From positions 1 through 7,897 of the forward strand of contig CAJUMJ010000010.1 of NCBI GenBank assembly GCA_910587095.1: a DNA stretch of 7,897 bases. Direction: 5' to 3'. Positions 1 through 6,653 of the stretch are shown here, in pieces. The DNA is from an uncultured Lachnospiraceae bacterium (GTDB lineage Bacteria > Bacillota > Clostridia > Lachnospirales > Lachnospiraceae). The first letter of the stretch is position 1. Every line of letters begins with the position of its first letter. Both the position numbers and the translations under genes were made by a program. The notes beneath the pieces are model-generated. The model saw nothing but the letters and a program-made list of their open reading frames with translations, made no database searches and was not told the origin of the DNA.

Positions 1-2
1 AT

Positions 3-40
3 CGCATTATGCGTATTCGTGACGAATCTGTTTAAGATTC
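3..40. repeat. Cluster of short inverted repeats at left edge
   Basis: Three short dyads lie back to back. The first is CGCAT-T-ATGCG (3-13). The second is ATTCG-TGA-CGAAT (15-27). The third is GAATCT (24-29) against AGATTC (35-40) with a 5-nt loop, and it competes with the second. No T-run follows, so none is a convincing intrinsic terminator. The stretch is open in one frame from 1 to 120, but the translation does not look like the end of CarA, so I treat it as non-coding. Its character resembles the palindrome-rich gap after carB. Confidence 0.45.
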
Positions 41-136
41 ACAAGCGGATACTTTACGCTCTTTTATATTTGTTCCAATATGGGAATGGATACAAATGTT
101 GGAGTATGCAGATATTCGCTTAATCAGCAGACACTA

Positions 137-157
137 AGTAAGCAAAGTACGCTTACT
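137..157 (+). repeat. Stem-loop in carB leader
   Basis: AGTAAGC (137-143) and GCTTACT (151-157) form a perfect 7-bp stem around a 7-nt loop, about 34 nt ahead of the carB ribosome binding site. A weaker stem, TTTCT (171-175) with AGAAA (185-189), sits just before the Shine-Dalgarno. No T-run follows either one. I do not see the consensus of a PyrR binding loop. A regulatory role for carB is possible but rests only on position. Confidence 0.4.
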
Positions 158-190
158 AAGAGTTACTATGTTTCTTCGGGGTTGAGAAAT

Positions 191-196
191 GGAGGA
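191..196 (+). promoter_or_regulatory. Ribosome binding site that fixes the carB start
   Basis: GGAGGA lies 6 nt before the ATG at 203. This decides the start: an in-frame ATG at 80 would add 41 residues, but it has no comparable site, and the extra residues have no counterpart in the CarB family, which begins close to the first nucleotide-binding motif. Confidence 0.85.
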
Positions 197-202
197 GATA
201 CG

Positions 203-3200
203 ATGCCTAAAAATCCAAATGTAAAGAGAGTGCTTGTCATCGGTTCGGGCCCGATTGTGATCGGGCAGGCGGCGGAGTTTGACTATGCGGGGACGCAGGC
301 GTGCCGCTCACTGAAAGAGGAGGGAATGGAGGTCATTCTGGTGAACTCCAACCCGGCCACCATTATGACGGACGGCGATATCGCGGACAAGGTTTATATC
401 GAGCCGCTGACGACAAAGGTACTGGAGCAGATTATCATAAAGGAAAGGCCGGACTCCCTGCTCCCCAATATGGGTGGTCAGGCGGGCTTAAATTTGGGTA
501 TGGAGCTGGATGAGTCGGGATTTCTTGCGGCGCATGGAGTGACCCTTCTTGGTACCACGGCGAAAACCATCCGCAAGGCGGAAGATCGTCTGGAATTTAA
601 GGAGACCATGGAGAAGATCGGGGAGCCGTGCGCCCCTTCCCTTGTGGTGGAAAATATTGAGGACGGCGTAGCTTTTGCGAGTAAAATCGGCTATCCTGTC
701 GTGCTTCGTCCGGCCTACACGCTTGGCGGCTCCGGCGGTGGCATCGCCCACAATCAGATTGAGTTGGAAGAAATTCTGGCGAATGGTCTGCGCCTTTCAC
801 GTGTGGGACAAGTGTTGGTGGAGCGTTGCATTGCGGGCTGGAAGGAGATCGAGTACGAGGTGATGCGGGACGGCGCAGGTAACTGCATCACGGTTTGTAA
901 TATGGAAAATATCGATCCGGTTGGCGTGCATACGGGCGACAGTATTGTGGTGGCGCCCTCACAGACGCTTGGGGACAAGGAATACCAGATGCTTCGAAGC
1001 GCCGCTTTAAATATCATCAATGAGCTGGAGATCACGGGAGGCTGTAACGTGCAGTTTGCCCTGCATCCCACCAGCTTTGAATACTGTGTGATCGAGGTCA
1101 ATCCCCGTGTGAGCCGTTCCTCCGCGCTGGCGAGTAAGGCGACGGGCTATCCGATTGCCAAAGTGGCGGCGAAGATCGCGCTGGGCTATACGCTGGACGA
1201 GATCAAAAATGCCATCACGGGAAAGACCTATGCCAGCTTCGAGCCGACGCTCGACTACTGCGTGGTGAAAATACCGAGACTGCCTTTTGATAAATTTATT
1301 ACGGCAAAGCGTACGCTGACGACGCAGATGAAGGCCACCGGCGAGGTGATGAGCATCGCCAACAATTTCGAGGGCGCGCTGATGAAGGCGATCCGTTCCT
1401 TAGAGCAGCATGTGGACTGCCTGCGCAGCTATGACTTCTCGGCGCTCTCCAAAGAGGAGCTTCTGGAGCGCATGGAGATTGTGGACGACCAGAGAATCTA
1501 TATTATCGCGGAAGCGATCCGCAAAGGCGTGGACTATGACACGATTCATGCAATTACCATGGTGGATCACTGGTTTATCGACAAGATTGCGATTCTCACG
1601 GAGATGGAGGAACGGCTTTTAAAGGAGCCGCTGACGGTGGAGCTTCTGAAAGAGGCGAAACGGATTGAGTTTCCCGACAATGTGATTGCGAGGCTGACCG
1701 GGAAGACCGAAGAAGAAATAAAGAACATGCGTTATGAAAACGGCATTGTTGCCGCCTTCAAGATGGTAGATACCTGTGCGGCAGAGTTTGCGGCGAGTAC
1801 ACCCTACTATTATTCGGTGTTCGGTTCCGAGACGGAGGTGGTGGAGAGCCATCCGAAAAAGAAAGTGCTGGTGCTTGGCTCCGGGCCGATCCGCATCGGG
1901 CAGGGCATCGAGTTTGACTACTGCTCCGTGCACGCCACCTGGGCGTTTGCGAGGGAAGGGTATGAAACCATCATCATCAACAACAACCCGGAGACGGTGA
2001 GCACAGACTTTGACATTGCGGACAAGCTCTACTTCGAGCCGCTGACGCCGGAGGATGTGGAGAATATCGTCAATGTGGAGAAGCCGGACGGCGCGGTGGT
2101 GCAGTTTGGCGGACAGACGGCCATCAAGCTGACGGAGAGCCTGATGAAGATGGGCGTGCCGATTCTTGGTACAAAGGCGGAGGACGTGGACGCCGCGGAG
2201 GATCGGGAGCTTTTCGATAAAATTCTGGAAGAAACCGGGATTCCGAGGGCTGCGGGCGGCACGGTCTACACCGCCAAGGAGGCCAAAGCCGTGGCCGACA
2301 GGCTCGGTTATCCCGTGCTGGTGCGCCCCTCCTATGTGCTCGGCGGACAGGGAATGCAGATCGCACTGTCTGATCAGGAAATCGAGGAGTTTATGGCGGT
2401 GATCAACCGTTACGAGCAGGATCACCCCATTCTGGTGGATAAATATTTACAGGGTAAGGAGCTGGAGGTGGACGCGGTCTGCGATGGTACGGACATCCTG
2501 ATTCCCGGCATTATGGAGCATATCGAGCGGACGGGCGTGCACTCCGGCGACAGTATCTCCGTCTATCCTGCGCCCACGGTAAGCGATAAGGTGAAGGAAA
2601 CCATTGCCGAGTATTCGAGACGTCTGGCGAAGGCGCTTCATGTGATCGGCCTGATCAATATTCAGTTTATCGCCATGGGGGACGAGGTGTATGTGATCGA
2701 GGTCAATCCCCGCTCTTCCCGCACCGTGCCTTATATCAGCAAAGTTACTGGCATCCCGATTGTGGATCTGGCCACGGAGGTGATTATCGGGAAAAAGATC
2801 AAAGATCTGGGGTATGAGCCGGGCTTACAGCCTGCGGCGGACTATTTCGCCGTCAAAATGCCGGTGTTCTCCTTTGAGAAGATCCGTGGCGCGGAGATCA
2901 GTCTGGGGCCGGAAATGAAGTCCACCGGCGAGTGCCTTGGCATTGCGAAGACCTTTAATGAGGCGCTCTATAAGGCGTTTCTCGGCGCGGGTGTGAGTCT
3001 GCCGAAGCATAAACAGATGATTATTACCGTGAAGGATGCGGACAAGGGGGAGGCCATCGAGGTGGCGAGACGCTTTGAGAAGCTGGGTTATATTATTTAC
3101 GCCACCAGAAGCACGGCGGCGGCGTTAAACGAGGCGGGTGTGAAAGCCAGAAAGGTGAATAAAATTTCGCAGGAATCGCCCACTGTTATGGATCTGATCC

Positions 3201-3415
3201 TGGGTCATAAAATTGATCTGGTTATCGACACCCCTACACAGGGCCGGGACAAGAACAGGGACGGTTTCCTGATCCGCAGAACCGCCATCGAGACGGGAGT
3301 CAACTGTATCACGGCGATGGACACGGCGGCGGCGCTTGTGACCAGTCTGGAAAACGCGGCAACCCAAGAGAAGATGAGTCTGGTTGACATTGCGTCGATT
3401 GCGAGACGGGGTTAG
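203..3415 (+). CDS. carB: Carbamoyl-phosphate synthetase, large subunit
   Basis: CarB makes carbamoyl phosphate from bicarbonate, two ATP and ammonia delivered by the glutaminase subunit CarA, feeding arginine and pyrimidine synthesis in the cytoplasm. The protein has 1070 residues, the usual length. The family's internal duplication is clear: the N half opens with VLVIGSGPIVIGQAAEFDYAG near residue 10, and the C half repeats it as VLVLGSGPIRIGQGIEFDYC near residue 554. Each half has an ATP-grasp domain ending in the metal/ATP motif EVNPR (EVNPRVSRSS in the first, EVNPRSSRTVP in the second). An oligomerisation region lies between them, around residues 400-550. From about residue 937 an MGS-like allosteric domain follows (KQMIITVKD...DTPTQGRDKNRDGFLIRR). 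No break or missing motif is seen. The partner carA is not in the window. No intrinsic terminator follows, so read-through into queH is possible. Confidence 0.98.
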   Translation: MPKNPNVKRVLVIGSGPIVIGQAAEFDYAGTQACRSLKEEGMEVILVNSNPATIMTDGDIADKVYIEPLTTKVLEQIIIKERPDSLLPNMGGQAGLNLGMELDESGFLAAHGVTLLGTTAKTIRKAEDRLEFKETMEKIGEPCAPSLVVENIEDGVAFASKIGYPVVLRPAYTLGGSGGGIAHNQIELEEILANGLRLSRVGQVLVERCIAGWKEIEYEVMRDGAGNCITVCNMENIDPVGVHTGDSIVVAPSQTLGDKEYQMLRSAALNIINELEITGGCNVQFALHPTSFEYCVIEVNPRVSRSSALASKATGYPIAKVAAKIALGYTLDEIKNAITGKTYASFEPTLDYCVVKIPRLPFDKFITAKRTLTTQMKATGEVMSIANNFEGALMKAIRSLEQHVDCLRSYDFSALSKEELLERMEIVDDQRIYIIAEAIRKGVDYDTIHAITMVDHWFIDKIAILTEMEERLLKEPLTVELLKEAKRIEFPDNVIARLTGKTEEEIKNMRYENGIVAAFKMVDTCAAEFAASTPYYYSVFGSETEVVESHPKKKVLVLGSGPIRIGQGIEFDYCSVHATWAFAREGYETIIINNNPETVSTDFDIADKLYFEPLTPEDVENIVNVEKPDGAVVQFGGQTAIKLTESLMKMGVPILGTKAEDVDAAEDRELFDKILEETGIPRAAGGTVYTAKEAKAVADRLGYPVLVRPSYVLGGQGMQIALSDQEIEEFMAVINRYEQDHPILVDKYLQGKELEVDAVCDGTDILIPGIMEHIERTGVHSGDSISVYPAPTVSDKVKETIAEYSRRLAKALHVIGLINIQFIAMGDEVYVIEVNPRSSRTVPYISKVTGIPIVDLATEVIIGKKIKDLGYEPGLQPAADYFAVKMPVFSFEKIRGAEISLGPEMKSTGECLGIAKTFNEALYKAFLGAGVSLPKHKQMIITVKDADKGEAIEVARRFEKLGYIIYATRSTAAALNEAGVKARKVNKISQESPTVMDLILGHKIDLVIDTPTQGRDKNRDGFLIRRTAIETGVNCITAMDTAAALVTSLENAATQEKMSLVDIASIARRG

Positions 3416-3498
3416 TGTGAGAAGTACTTCTAGCCACTCACAGCAAAGGCTGTTTCGCAAAGTCAGCATAGCTGACTTGGAAGTACTAAGTCTCACAC
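3415..3498. repeat. Nested inverted repeat enclosing two hairpins
   Basis: The outer arms are GTGTGAGA (3415-3422) with TCTCACAC (3491-3498), continuing as AGTACTTC (3423-3430) with GAAGTACT (3480-3487). That gives 16 bp interrupted only by AAG (3488-3490) on the right. Inside are ACAGC/GCTGT (3440-3444/3449-3453) and AAGTCAGC-ATA-GCTGACTT (3460-3478). Folded, this makes a three-way junction. It begins at the last base of the carB stop codon. There is no T-run, so it is not a standard terminator. Function unknown. Confidence 0.75.
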
Positions 3499-3499
3499 A

Positions 3500-3527
3500 G
3501 GAGAATGCCTGAAATACGGCATTCTCC
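3500..3527. repeat. Perfect 10-bp hairpin between carB and queH
   Basis: GGAGAATGCC (3500-3509) pairs perfectly with GGCATTCTCC (3518-3527) around an 8-nt loop. It starts two bases after the preceding nested repeat ends. No T-run follows. It is one unit of the consecutive palindromes that fill this gap. Confidence 0.75.
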
Positions 3528-3528
3528 G

Positions 3529-3546
3529 GGACGAACTTGTTCGTCC
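3529..3546. repeat. Perfect 8-bp palindrome with a 2-nt centre
   Basis: GGACGAAC (3529-3536) and GTTCGTCC (3539-3546) are separated only by TT. The very short centre fits a dyad recognition site or extruded palindrome at least as well as an RNA hairpin. It follows the preceding hairpin after one base. Confidence 0.7.
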
Positions 3547-3575
3547 GCGGATTTTGAGATTCCGCTGAAACGGAA
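3547..3575. repeat. Two overlapping short hairpins before queH
   Basis: GCGGA (3547-3551) pairs with TCCGC (3561-3565). TTCCG (3560-3564) can instead pair with CGGAA (3571-3575). The two stems share bases and exclude each other. The second ends a few bases before the purine-rich queH ribosome binding region. Stems this short are weak evidence on their own; they gain weight from the array they close. Confidence 0.45.
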
Positions 3576-3605
3576 CCAAGGGGAGGGTGAGGAGCGGTAA
3601 GTGAT

Positions 3606-4373
3606 ATGAACGCAGTCAGGAACTATCAGAGGGAACTGGATAAAATAATAGAGAGGATCGGTGCGGCAAAGGAGTGCCCGCCGACCCTTTTTCTGCATAG
3701 CTGTTGCGCGCCTTGCAGCAGCTATGTGCTGGAATATCTGCGCAAGTATTTTCGGATCACGGTCTTTTATTTTAATCCGAATATCACGGAGGACGCAGAG
3801 TACCGCAAGCGGGTGGCGGAACAGAAACGGTTGATTGCGGCGTATAACGAGAGACTGACTGAAAAGGTCAACAAAAACCCGGACGGCGTCGCGGAGCAAG
3901 ATGCGGGCGCGATGCAACATGTGGGCACGGTGGAAGATACGGTAGCGGAGCAAGATGCGATAGCGGTGTATGATGCAGGCAGGCAGCAGGCGGAAGGCGC
4001 GGCATATTGGATCGATGTGATCGAGGGAGACTATGAGCCGCAGCGATTCTATGAGATGGCGAAAGGTCTGGAGCAGTGCCCGGAGGGCGGCGAGCGGTGC
4101 TTTGCCTGCTATGAACTGCGGCTCCTTGAGACGGCGATACGGGCGCGAGCAGGCGGGTATGATTATTTCACCACGACACTTTCGATCAGCCCCTTAAAAA
4201 ATGCCGTGAAATTGAATGAGATAGGGGAGAGACTGGCGGCAGAGTACGGCGTGGCATGGCTGCCATCGGATTTTAAGAAGAGAGATGGATATAAGAGATC
4301 GGTCGAGCTTTCAGGGGAATATGGTCTGTACAGACAGGATTACTGTGGGTGCGTGTATTCCCGCAGGCAGTGA
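3606..4373 (+). CDS. queH: Epoxyqueuosine reductase QueH (DUF208)
   Basis: QueH carries out the last step of queuosine synthesis, reducing epoxyqueuosine to queuosine in the wobble position of tRNAs with GUN anticodons; it is a non-homologous replacement for QueG. Signature elements are all present: HSCCAPCSS with C33, C34 and C37; FYFNPNI; EYRKRVAEQ; the second cysteine pair CFAC (C165, C168) followed by YELRL; FTTTLSISPLKN (188-199); and the C-terminal DYCGCVYS (C247, C249). Conserved cysteines in this family hold an iron-sulfur cluster. At 255 residues it is somewhat long because of an acidic, repeat-bearing insertion at about residues 86-130. The ATG at 3606 has GGAG 11 nt upstream (3591-3594) within a purine-rich stretch. 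It is separated from carB by a palindrome array without a terminator and may share its transcript. Other queuosine genes are not in view. Confidence 0.92.
   Translation: MNAVRNYQRELDKIIERIGAAKECPPTLFLHSCCAPCSSYVLEYLRKYFRITVFYFNPNITEDAEYRKRVAEQKRLIAAYNERLTEKVNKNPDGVAEQDAGAMQHVGTVEDTVAEQDAIAVYDAGRQQAEGAAYWIDVIEGDYEPQRFYEMAKGLEQCPEGGERCFACYELRLLETAIRARAGGYDYFTTTLSISPLKNAVKLNEIGERLAAEYGVAWLPSDFKKRDGYKRSVELSGEYGLYRQDYCGCVYSRRQ
3888..3995 (+). repeat. Diverged 54-nt tandem duplication inside queH
   Basis: Two 54-nt units (3888-3941 and 3942-3995) begin with nearly the same sequence: GCGGAGCAAGATGCG occurs at 3891-3905 and again at 3945-3959. Similarity decays along the unit, though GCG-TG and ATG-GGCA blocks still match. 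The period is 18 codons, so the frame is kept, giving VAEQDA at residues 95-100 and 113-118. It lies in the variable insertion between the first and second cysteine motifs. Confidence 0.7.
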
Positions 4374-4382
4374 GTGTCTGCG
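4362..4382 (+). repeat. Stem-loop over the queH stop codon
   Basis: CGCAGGCA (4362-4369) can pair with TGTCTGCG (4375-4382), 8 bp with one G.T pair and a 5-nt loop that includes part of the stop codon. There is no T-run after it, so it is at best a weak or factor-dependent end signal. Confidence 0.35.
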
Positions 4383-4413
4383 AGATGGATGATAGAAGAC
4401 TTTTGGAAAGACC

Positions 4414-4442
4414 ATGACATTTATGGGGATTTGTGGTAAAAT
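4414..4442 (+). promoter_or_regulatory. Sigma-A-type promoter for argS
   Basis: The -35 is ATGACA (4414-4419, five of six consensus bases) and the -10 is TAAAAT (4437-4442, five of six), with an ideal 17-nt spacer. TGG before the -10 gives an extended -10 element. Transcription would begin near 4449-4450, leaving a leader of about 115 nt before argS. No other convincing promoter is seen between queH and argS. Confidence 0.65.
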
Positions 4443-4448
4443 TGCATT

Positions 4449-4552
4449 GCTTATGATTAACGAACCGCGATTTTCCGGCGTATGTATGGGTCAGACACGG
4501 CGGGAAACGCTTTGAAGTGGAGGCGGTGTGAAAAATCACACGAACCGCCGGA
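4449..4552 (+). promoter_or_regulatory. Structured argS leader, possible alternative pairing
   Basis: GGCGGT (4522-4527) pairs with ACCGCC (4544-4549), with GTG/CAC extending the stem inside; it ends 5 nt before the GGAG that serves argS. An upstream copy of the same right arm exists: ACGAACCGC occurs at 4460-4468 and again at 4540-4548, so the core GCGGT could pair with either copy. I looked for the T-box consensus (AGGGTGGTACCGCG type) because argS is often T-box controlled, and it is absent. Switching behaviour is an inference only. Confidence 0.35.
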
Positions 4553-4554
4553 AT

Positions 4555-4558
4555 GGAG
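4555..4558 (+). promoter_or_regulatory. Ribosome binding site that decides the argS start
   Basis: GGAG lies 6 nt before the ATG at 4565. An in-frame ATG at 4553 overlaps this site and has only a weak GCCGGA ahead of it, within the leader stem. The 4565 start also gives the MQKILDLI opening expected for related arginyl-tRNA synthetases. The alternative would add only four residues (METR). Confidence 0.65.
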
Positions 4559-4564
4559 ACCAGA

Positions 4565-6343
4565 ATGCAGAAAATATTGGATTTGATTTCGGAGGAAATG
4601 AAACAGGCGTTTGAGGCGGCAGGGTATGATCCCGAGCTGGGGAAGGCAACACTTTCCAACAGGCCGGATCTTTGCGAGTATCAGTGTAACGGCGCTATGG
4701 CAGGAGCAAAAAAATACCGCAAAGCTCCATTGGCGATTGCGCAGGAGGTGGCAGAGAATCTGCAAAACAGCGAGACGTTTTCACAGGTGGACGCGGTGGC
4801 CCCGGGCTTTTTAAATATGAAGGTGAAGGAAAGCTTTGTGCGGGATTATCTGAGAGATATGTCCGGTGCGGATAAATTCGGTTTTCAGACACCGGAGTCA
4901 AAGAAGATCATTATTGACTATGGCGGTCCAAATGTGGCAAAACCGCTCCATGTGGGACATCTGCGCTCCGGTATTATCGGGGAGAGCATCAAGCGTATCT
5001 GCCGCTATGCGGGACATGATGTGATCGGAGATATCCATCTGGGGGATTGGGGCTTGCAGATGGGGCTGATTATCACGGAATTGCACAAAAGACAGCCGGA
5101 CCTGATTTATTTCGATGATTCCTACGAGGGGGAATACCCCAAGGAGGCTCCTTTTACCATATCTGAGCTGGAGGAAATATATCCGACAGCCAGCGCGAAA
5201 TCCAAGGAGGACGACTCCTATAAAGCCGACGCCATGGATGCCACTTATAAGCTGCAAAGCGGCGTGCGCGGGTATCGCGCGCTGTGGGATCATATCATTG
5301 CCGTGTCGGTGGCGGATTTAAAGAAAAATTATGCTAATCTGAATGTGGAATTTGACCTCTGGAAAGGCGAGTCCGACGTACATGATATCATACCGGGCAT
5401 GGTGGAGGAGATGAAAAAGGGCGGTTATGCCTACGAAAGCGACGGCGCGCTTGTGGTGGACGTGAAGGAGGAGACGGATACGAAGGAAGTGCCGCCCTGC
5501 ATGATTTTAAAATCCGACGGGGCTTCCCTCTATAATACGACGGATCTGGCGACCATCATGGACCGCATGGAAAATTTCCATCCGGACAGACTTATTTATT
5601 TGACCGATAAGAGACAGGATTTGTATTTTGAGCAGGTGTTTCGCTGCGCGAGAAAGACCAAATTAGTCAATGAAGATACCGAGCTAGTTCACATTGGTTT
5701 TGGCACCATGAACGGTAAGGACGGCAAGCCTTTTAAGACGAGAGAGGGCGGCGTTATGCGTCTGGAAAATCTGATCCGCGAAATCAACGAGGAGATGATT
5801 CGTAAGATCCGGGACAATGCGCAGACAAAAGGCTATGAGATCGACGTGGAGCAGGCCCGGGAGACGGCAAAGATCGTAGGACTGGCTGCGATCAAATACG
5901 GCGATTTGTCGAATCAGGCATCCAAGGACTATATTTTTGATCTGGACAGGTTCACCTCCTTCGAGGGAGATACCGGGCCGTATATTCTTTACACAATTGT
6001 ACGGATTAAGTCAATTCTTGCCAAATTTGAGGAACAGGGAGGGAAATTGACTGATATAGTCATACAGGAGGCGGTAAATGACCCTGAAAAGAGCCTGATG
6101 CTGGAATTGACGAAATATAATGCGATGATGGAGATGGTGTGCGAGGAGATTGCGCCCCACAAGATCTGTGCTTATATCTATGATCTGGCCAATGTCTTTA
6201 ACCGGTTTTATCATGAGACAAAGATATTGACTGAGACGGACAACGACAGGAAAGCAGGGTGGATCGCGCTGCTGAAGCTTACGAAAGAGATTTTGGAAAC
6301 TTGTATTGAGTTGCTTGGATTCTCGGCGCCGGATCGGATGTAG
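4565..6343 (+). CDS. argS: Arginyl-tRNA synthetase
   Basis: ArgS attaches arginine to tRNA-Arg using ATP; it is a class I enzyme acting as a monomer in the cytoplasm, and needs tRNA bound for the activation step. The 592 residues match the family. The N-terminal Add-1 type tRNA-binding domain covers roughly residues 1-90 (NRPDLCEYQCNGA at 32-44). The catalytic core has the HIGH-class motif HVGH at 129-132 within GGPNVAKPLHVGHLRSG, then GDIHLGDWG. The KMSKS position is the degenerate KPFKTR at 388-393, as is usual in many ArgS. From about residue 469 (DTGPYILYT) the DALR anticodon-binding domain runs to the C-terminal APDRM. It appears intact. Its own promoter and leader suggest separate control from queH. 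No clear intrinsic terminator follows it before the tRNA promoter. Confidence 0.97.
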   Translation: MQKILDLISEEMKQAFEAAGYDPELGKATLSNRPDLCEYQCNGAMAGAKKYRKAPLAIAQEVAENLQNSETFSQVDAVAPGFLNMKVKESFVRDYLRDMSGADKFGFQTPESKKIIIDYGGPNVAKPLHVGHLRSGIIGESIKRICRYAGHDVIGDIHLGDWGLQMGLIITELHKRQPDLIYFDDSYEGEYPKEAPFTISELEEIYPTASAKSKEDDSYKADAMDATYKLQSGVRGYRALWDHIIAVSVADLKKNYANLNVEFDLWKGESDVHDIIPGMVEEMKKGGYAYESDGALVVDVKEETDTKEVPPCMILKSDGASLYNTTDLATIMDRMENFHPDRLIYLTDKRQDLYFEQVFRCARKTKLVNEDTELVHIGFGTMNGKDGKPFKTREGGVMRLENLIREINEEMIRKIRDNAQTKGYEIDVEQARETAKIVGLAAIKYGDLSNQASKDYIFDLDRFTSFEGDTGPYILYTIVRIKSILAKFEEQGGKLTDIVIQEAVNDPEKSLMLELTKYNAMMEMVCEEIAPHKICAYIYDLANVFNRFYHETKILTETDNDRKAGWIALLKLTKEILETCIELLGFSAPDRM

Positions 6344-6392
6344 GGCCAACGGAGCTGAAGAATAAAAAATGACAATAATTTCAAAAAAATAC

Positions 6393-6422
6393 TTGACAAG
6401 CATAGGTAATAAATTGTATACT
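6393..6422 (+). promoter_or_regulatory. Sigma-A-type promoter for the tRNA genes
   Basis: A perfect TTGACA (6393-6398) is followed 18 nt later by TATACT (6417-6422). An A-rich stretch directly upstream (6383-6389) could act as an UP element. The predicted start near 6429 lies about 30 nt before tRNA-Val, as expected for a strong stable-RNA promoter. Confidence 0.8.
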
Positions 6423-6428
6423 AGCAGA

Positions 6429-6450
6429 GCGGGTTGCAAAAGTGACCCGC
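6429..6450 (+). ncRNA. 5' leader hairpin of the tRNA precursor
   Basis: GCGGGT (6429-6434) pairs with ACCCGC (6445-6450) around a 10-nt loop. It begins near the predicted transcription start and ends 8 nt before mature tRNA-Val. It would form the 5' end of the precursor that RNase P removes. It is not a gene in its own right. Confidence 0.5.
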
Positions 6451-6458
6451 ACACAAAT

Positions 6459-6531
6459 GGGGTCTTAGCTCAGCTGGGAGAGCATCTGCCTTACAAGCAG
6501 AGGGTCATAGGTTCGAGCCCTATAGGCCCCA
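6459..6531 (+). tRNA. tRNA-Val (anticodon TAC)
   Basis: The 73 nt fold into a full cloverleaf. The acceptor GGGGTCT pairs with AGGCCCC, with discriminator A. The D-arm is GCTC/GAGC, the anticodon stem TCTGC/GCAGA with loop CTTACAA, and the T-arm ATAGG/CCTAT with TTCGAGC. The anticodon TAC is at 6492-6494. CCA is not encoded (ATT follows), so it is added after transcription. It is the first tRNA after the promoter. Confidence 0.97.
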
Positions 6532-6534
6532 TTC

Positions 6535-6554
6535 GGAAGTCGGACACGGCTTCC
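6535..6554 (+). repeat. Hairpin between the two tRNA genes
   Basis: GGAAGTC (6535-6541) pairs with GGCTTCC (6548-6554), including one T.G pair, around a 6-nt loop. There is no T-run, so it is more likely a processing or spacing element of the tRNA precursor than a terminator. Confidence 0.45.
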
Positions 6555-6579
6555 CTGTAGTTCTATTAATTCTATATAT

Positions 6580-6653
6580 GGCGAGATAGCTCAGCTGGCT
6601 AGAGCATACGGTTCATACCCGTAGTGTCGAGGGTTCAAGTCCCCCTCTCGCTA
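6580..6653 (+). tRNA. tRNA-Met (anticodon CAT, elongator type)
   Basis: The 74 nt form a cloverleaf. The acceptor GGCGAGA pairs with TCTCGCT (G1.T72 wobble), discriminator A. The D-arm is GCTC/GAGC, the anticodon stem TACGG/CCGTA with loop TTCATAC (CAT at 6614-6616), and the T-loop TTCAAGT. It lacks the three G-C pairs in the anticodon stem expected of an initiator, so I call elongator Met; an Ile2 tRNA with modified CAT is less likely. Oddity: the T-stem GAGGG/CCCCC has an A.C mismatch (A6630 with C6644). CCA is not encoded. An integrase gene converges on its 3' end, marking it as a probable attachment site. Confidence 0.93.
6617..6653 (+). other. Probable attachment site (att) in the tRNA-Met 3' half
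   Basis: Tyrosine recombinases commonly integrate at tRNA 3' ends and rebuild the gene with an identical stretch carried by the element. Here the integrase stop lies 29 nt beyond the tRNA, in convergent orientation, which is the usual geometry. The exact core cannot be set because the other copy of the repeat lies outside the window; the limits given are the anticodon loop to the discriminator. Confidence 0.5.

Noticed and set aside
53..70. Possible carB promoter (TTTACG or TATATT words)
   Set aside because: No -35/-10 pair with acceptable match and spacing; the TATATT at 65-70 lacks a partner -35.
1..120. Open frame that could be the tail of carA or another gene
   Set aside because: The 40-residue translation (ending WSMQIFA) does not look like the CarA C-terminus or any family I know, and the region is full of short palindromes.
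80..202. N-terminal extension of CarB from an upstream ATG at 80
   Set aside because: It has no good ribosome binding site and the extra 41 residues do not fit the CarB family; the ATG at 203 has GGAGGA at ideal spacing.
1619..2425. Long minus-strand open frame (268 codons) opposite carB
   Set aside because: It is antisense to the highly conserved CarB middle region, and its His/Arg/Leu-rich translation is typical of a shadow frame.
3486..3953. Minus-strand open frame across the palindrome array and queH
   Set aside because: It is antisense to clear QueH motifs and has no recognisable domain.
3888..3995. CRISPR-like repeat
   Set aside because: There are only two diverged copies, in frame inside a coding sequence and with no spacer pattern.
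4374..4564. T-box riboswitch in front of argS
   Set aside because: The conserved T-box antiterminator sequence and a terminator hairpin with T-run are both absent.
6369..6560. Small plus-strand open frame across the tRNA promoter and tRNA-Val
   Set aside because: It is explained entirely by the promoter, leader and tRNA gene.
6580..6653. Initiator tRNA-Met or tRNA-Ile2 (CAT)
   Set aside because: The anticodon stem lacks the three G-C pairs of initiators, and the overall sequence resembles elongator tRNA-Met of Firmicutes; Ile2 is not excluded but is less likely.
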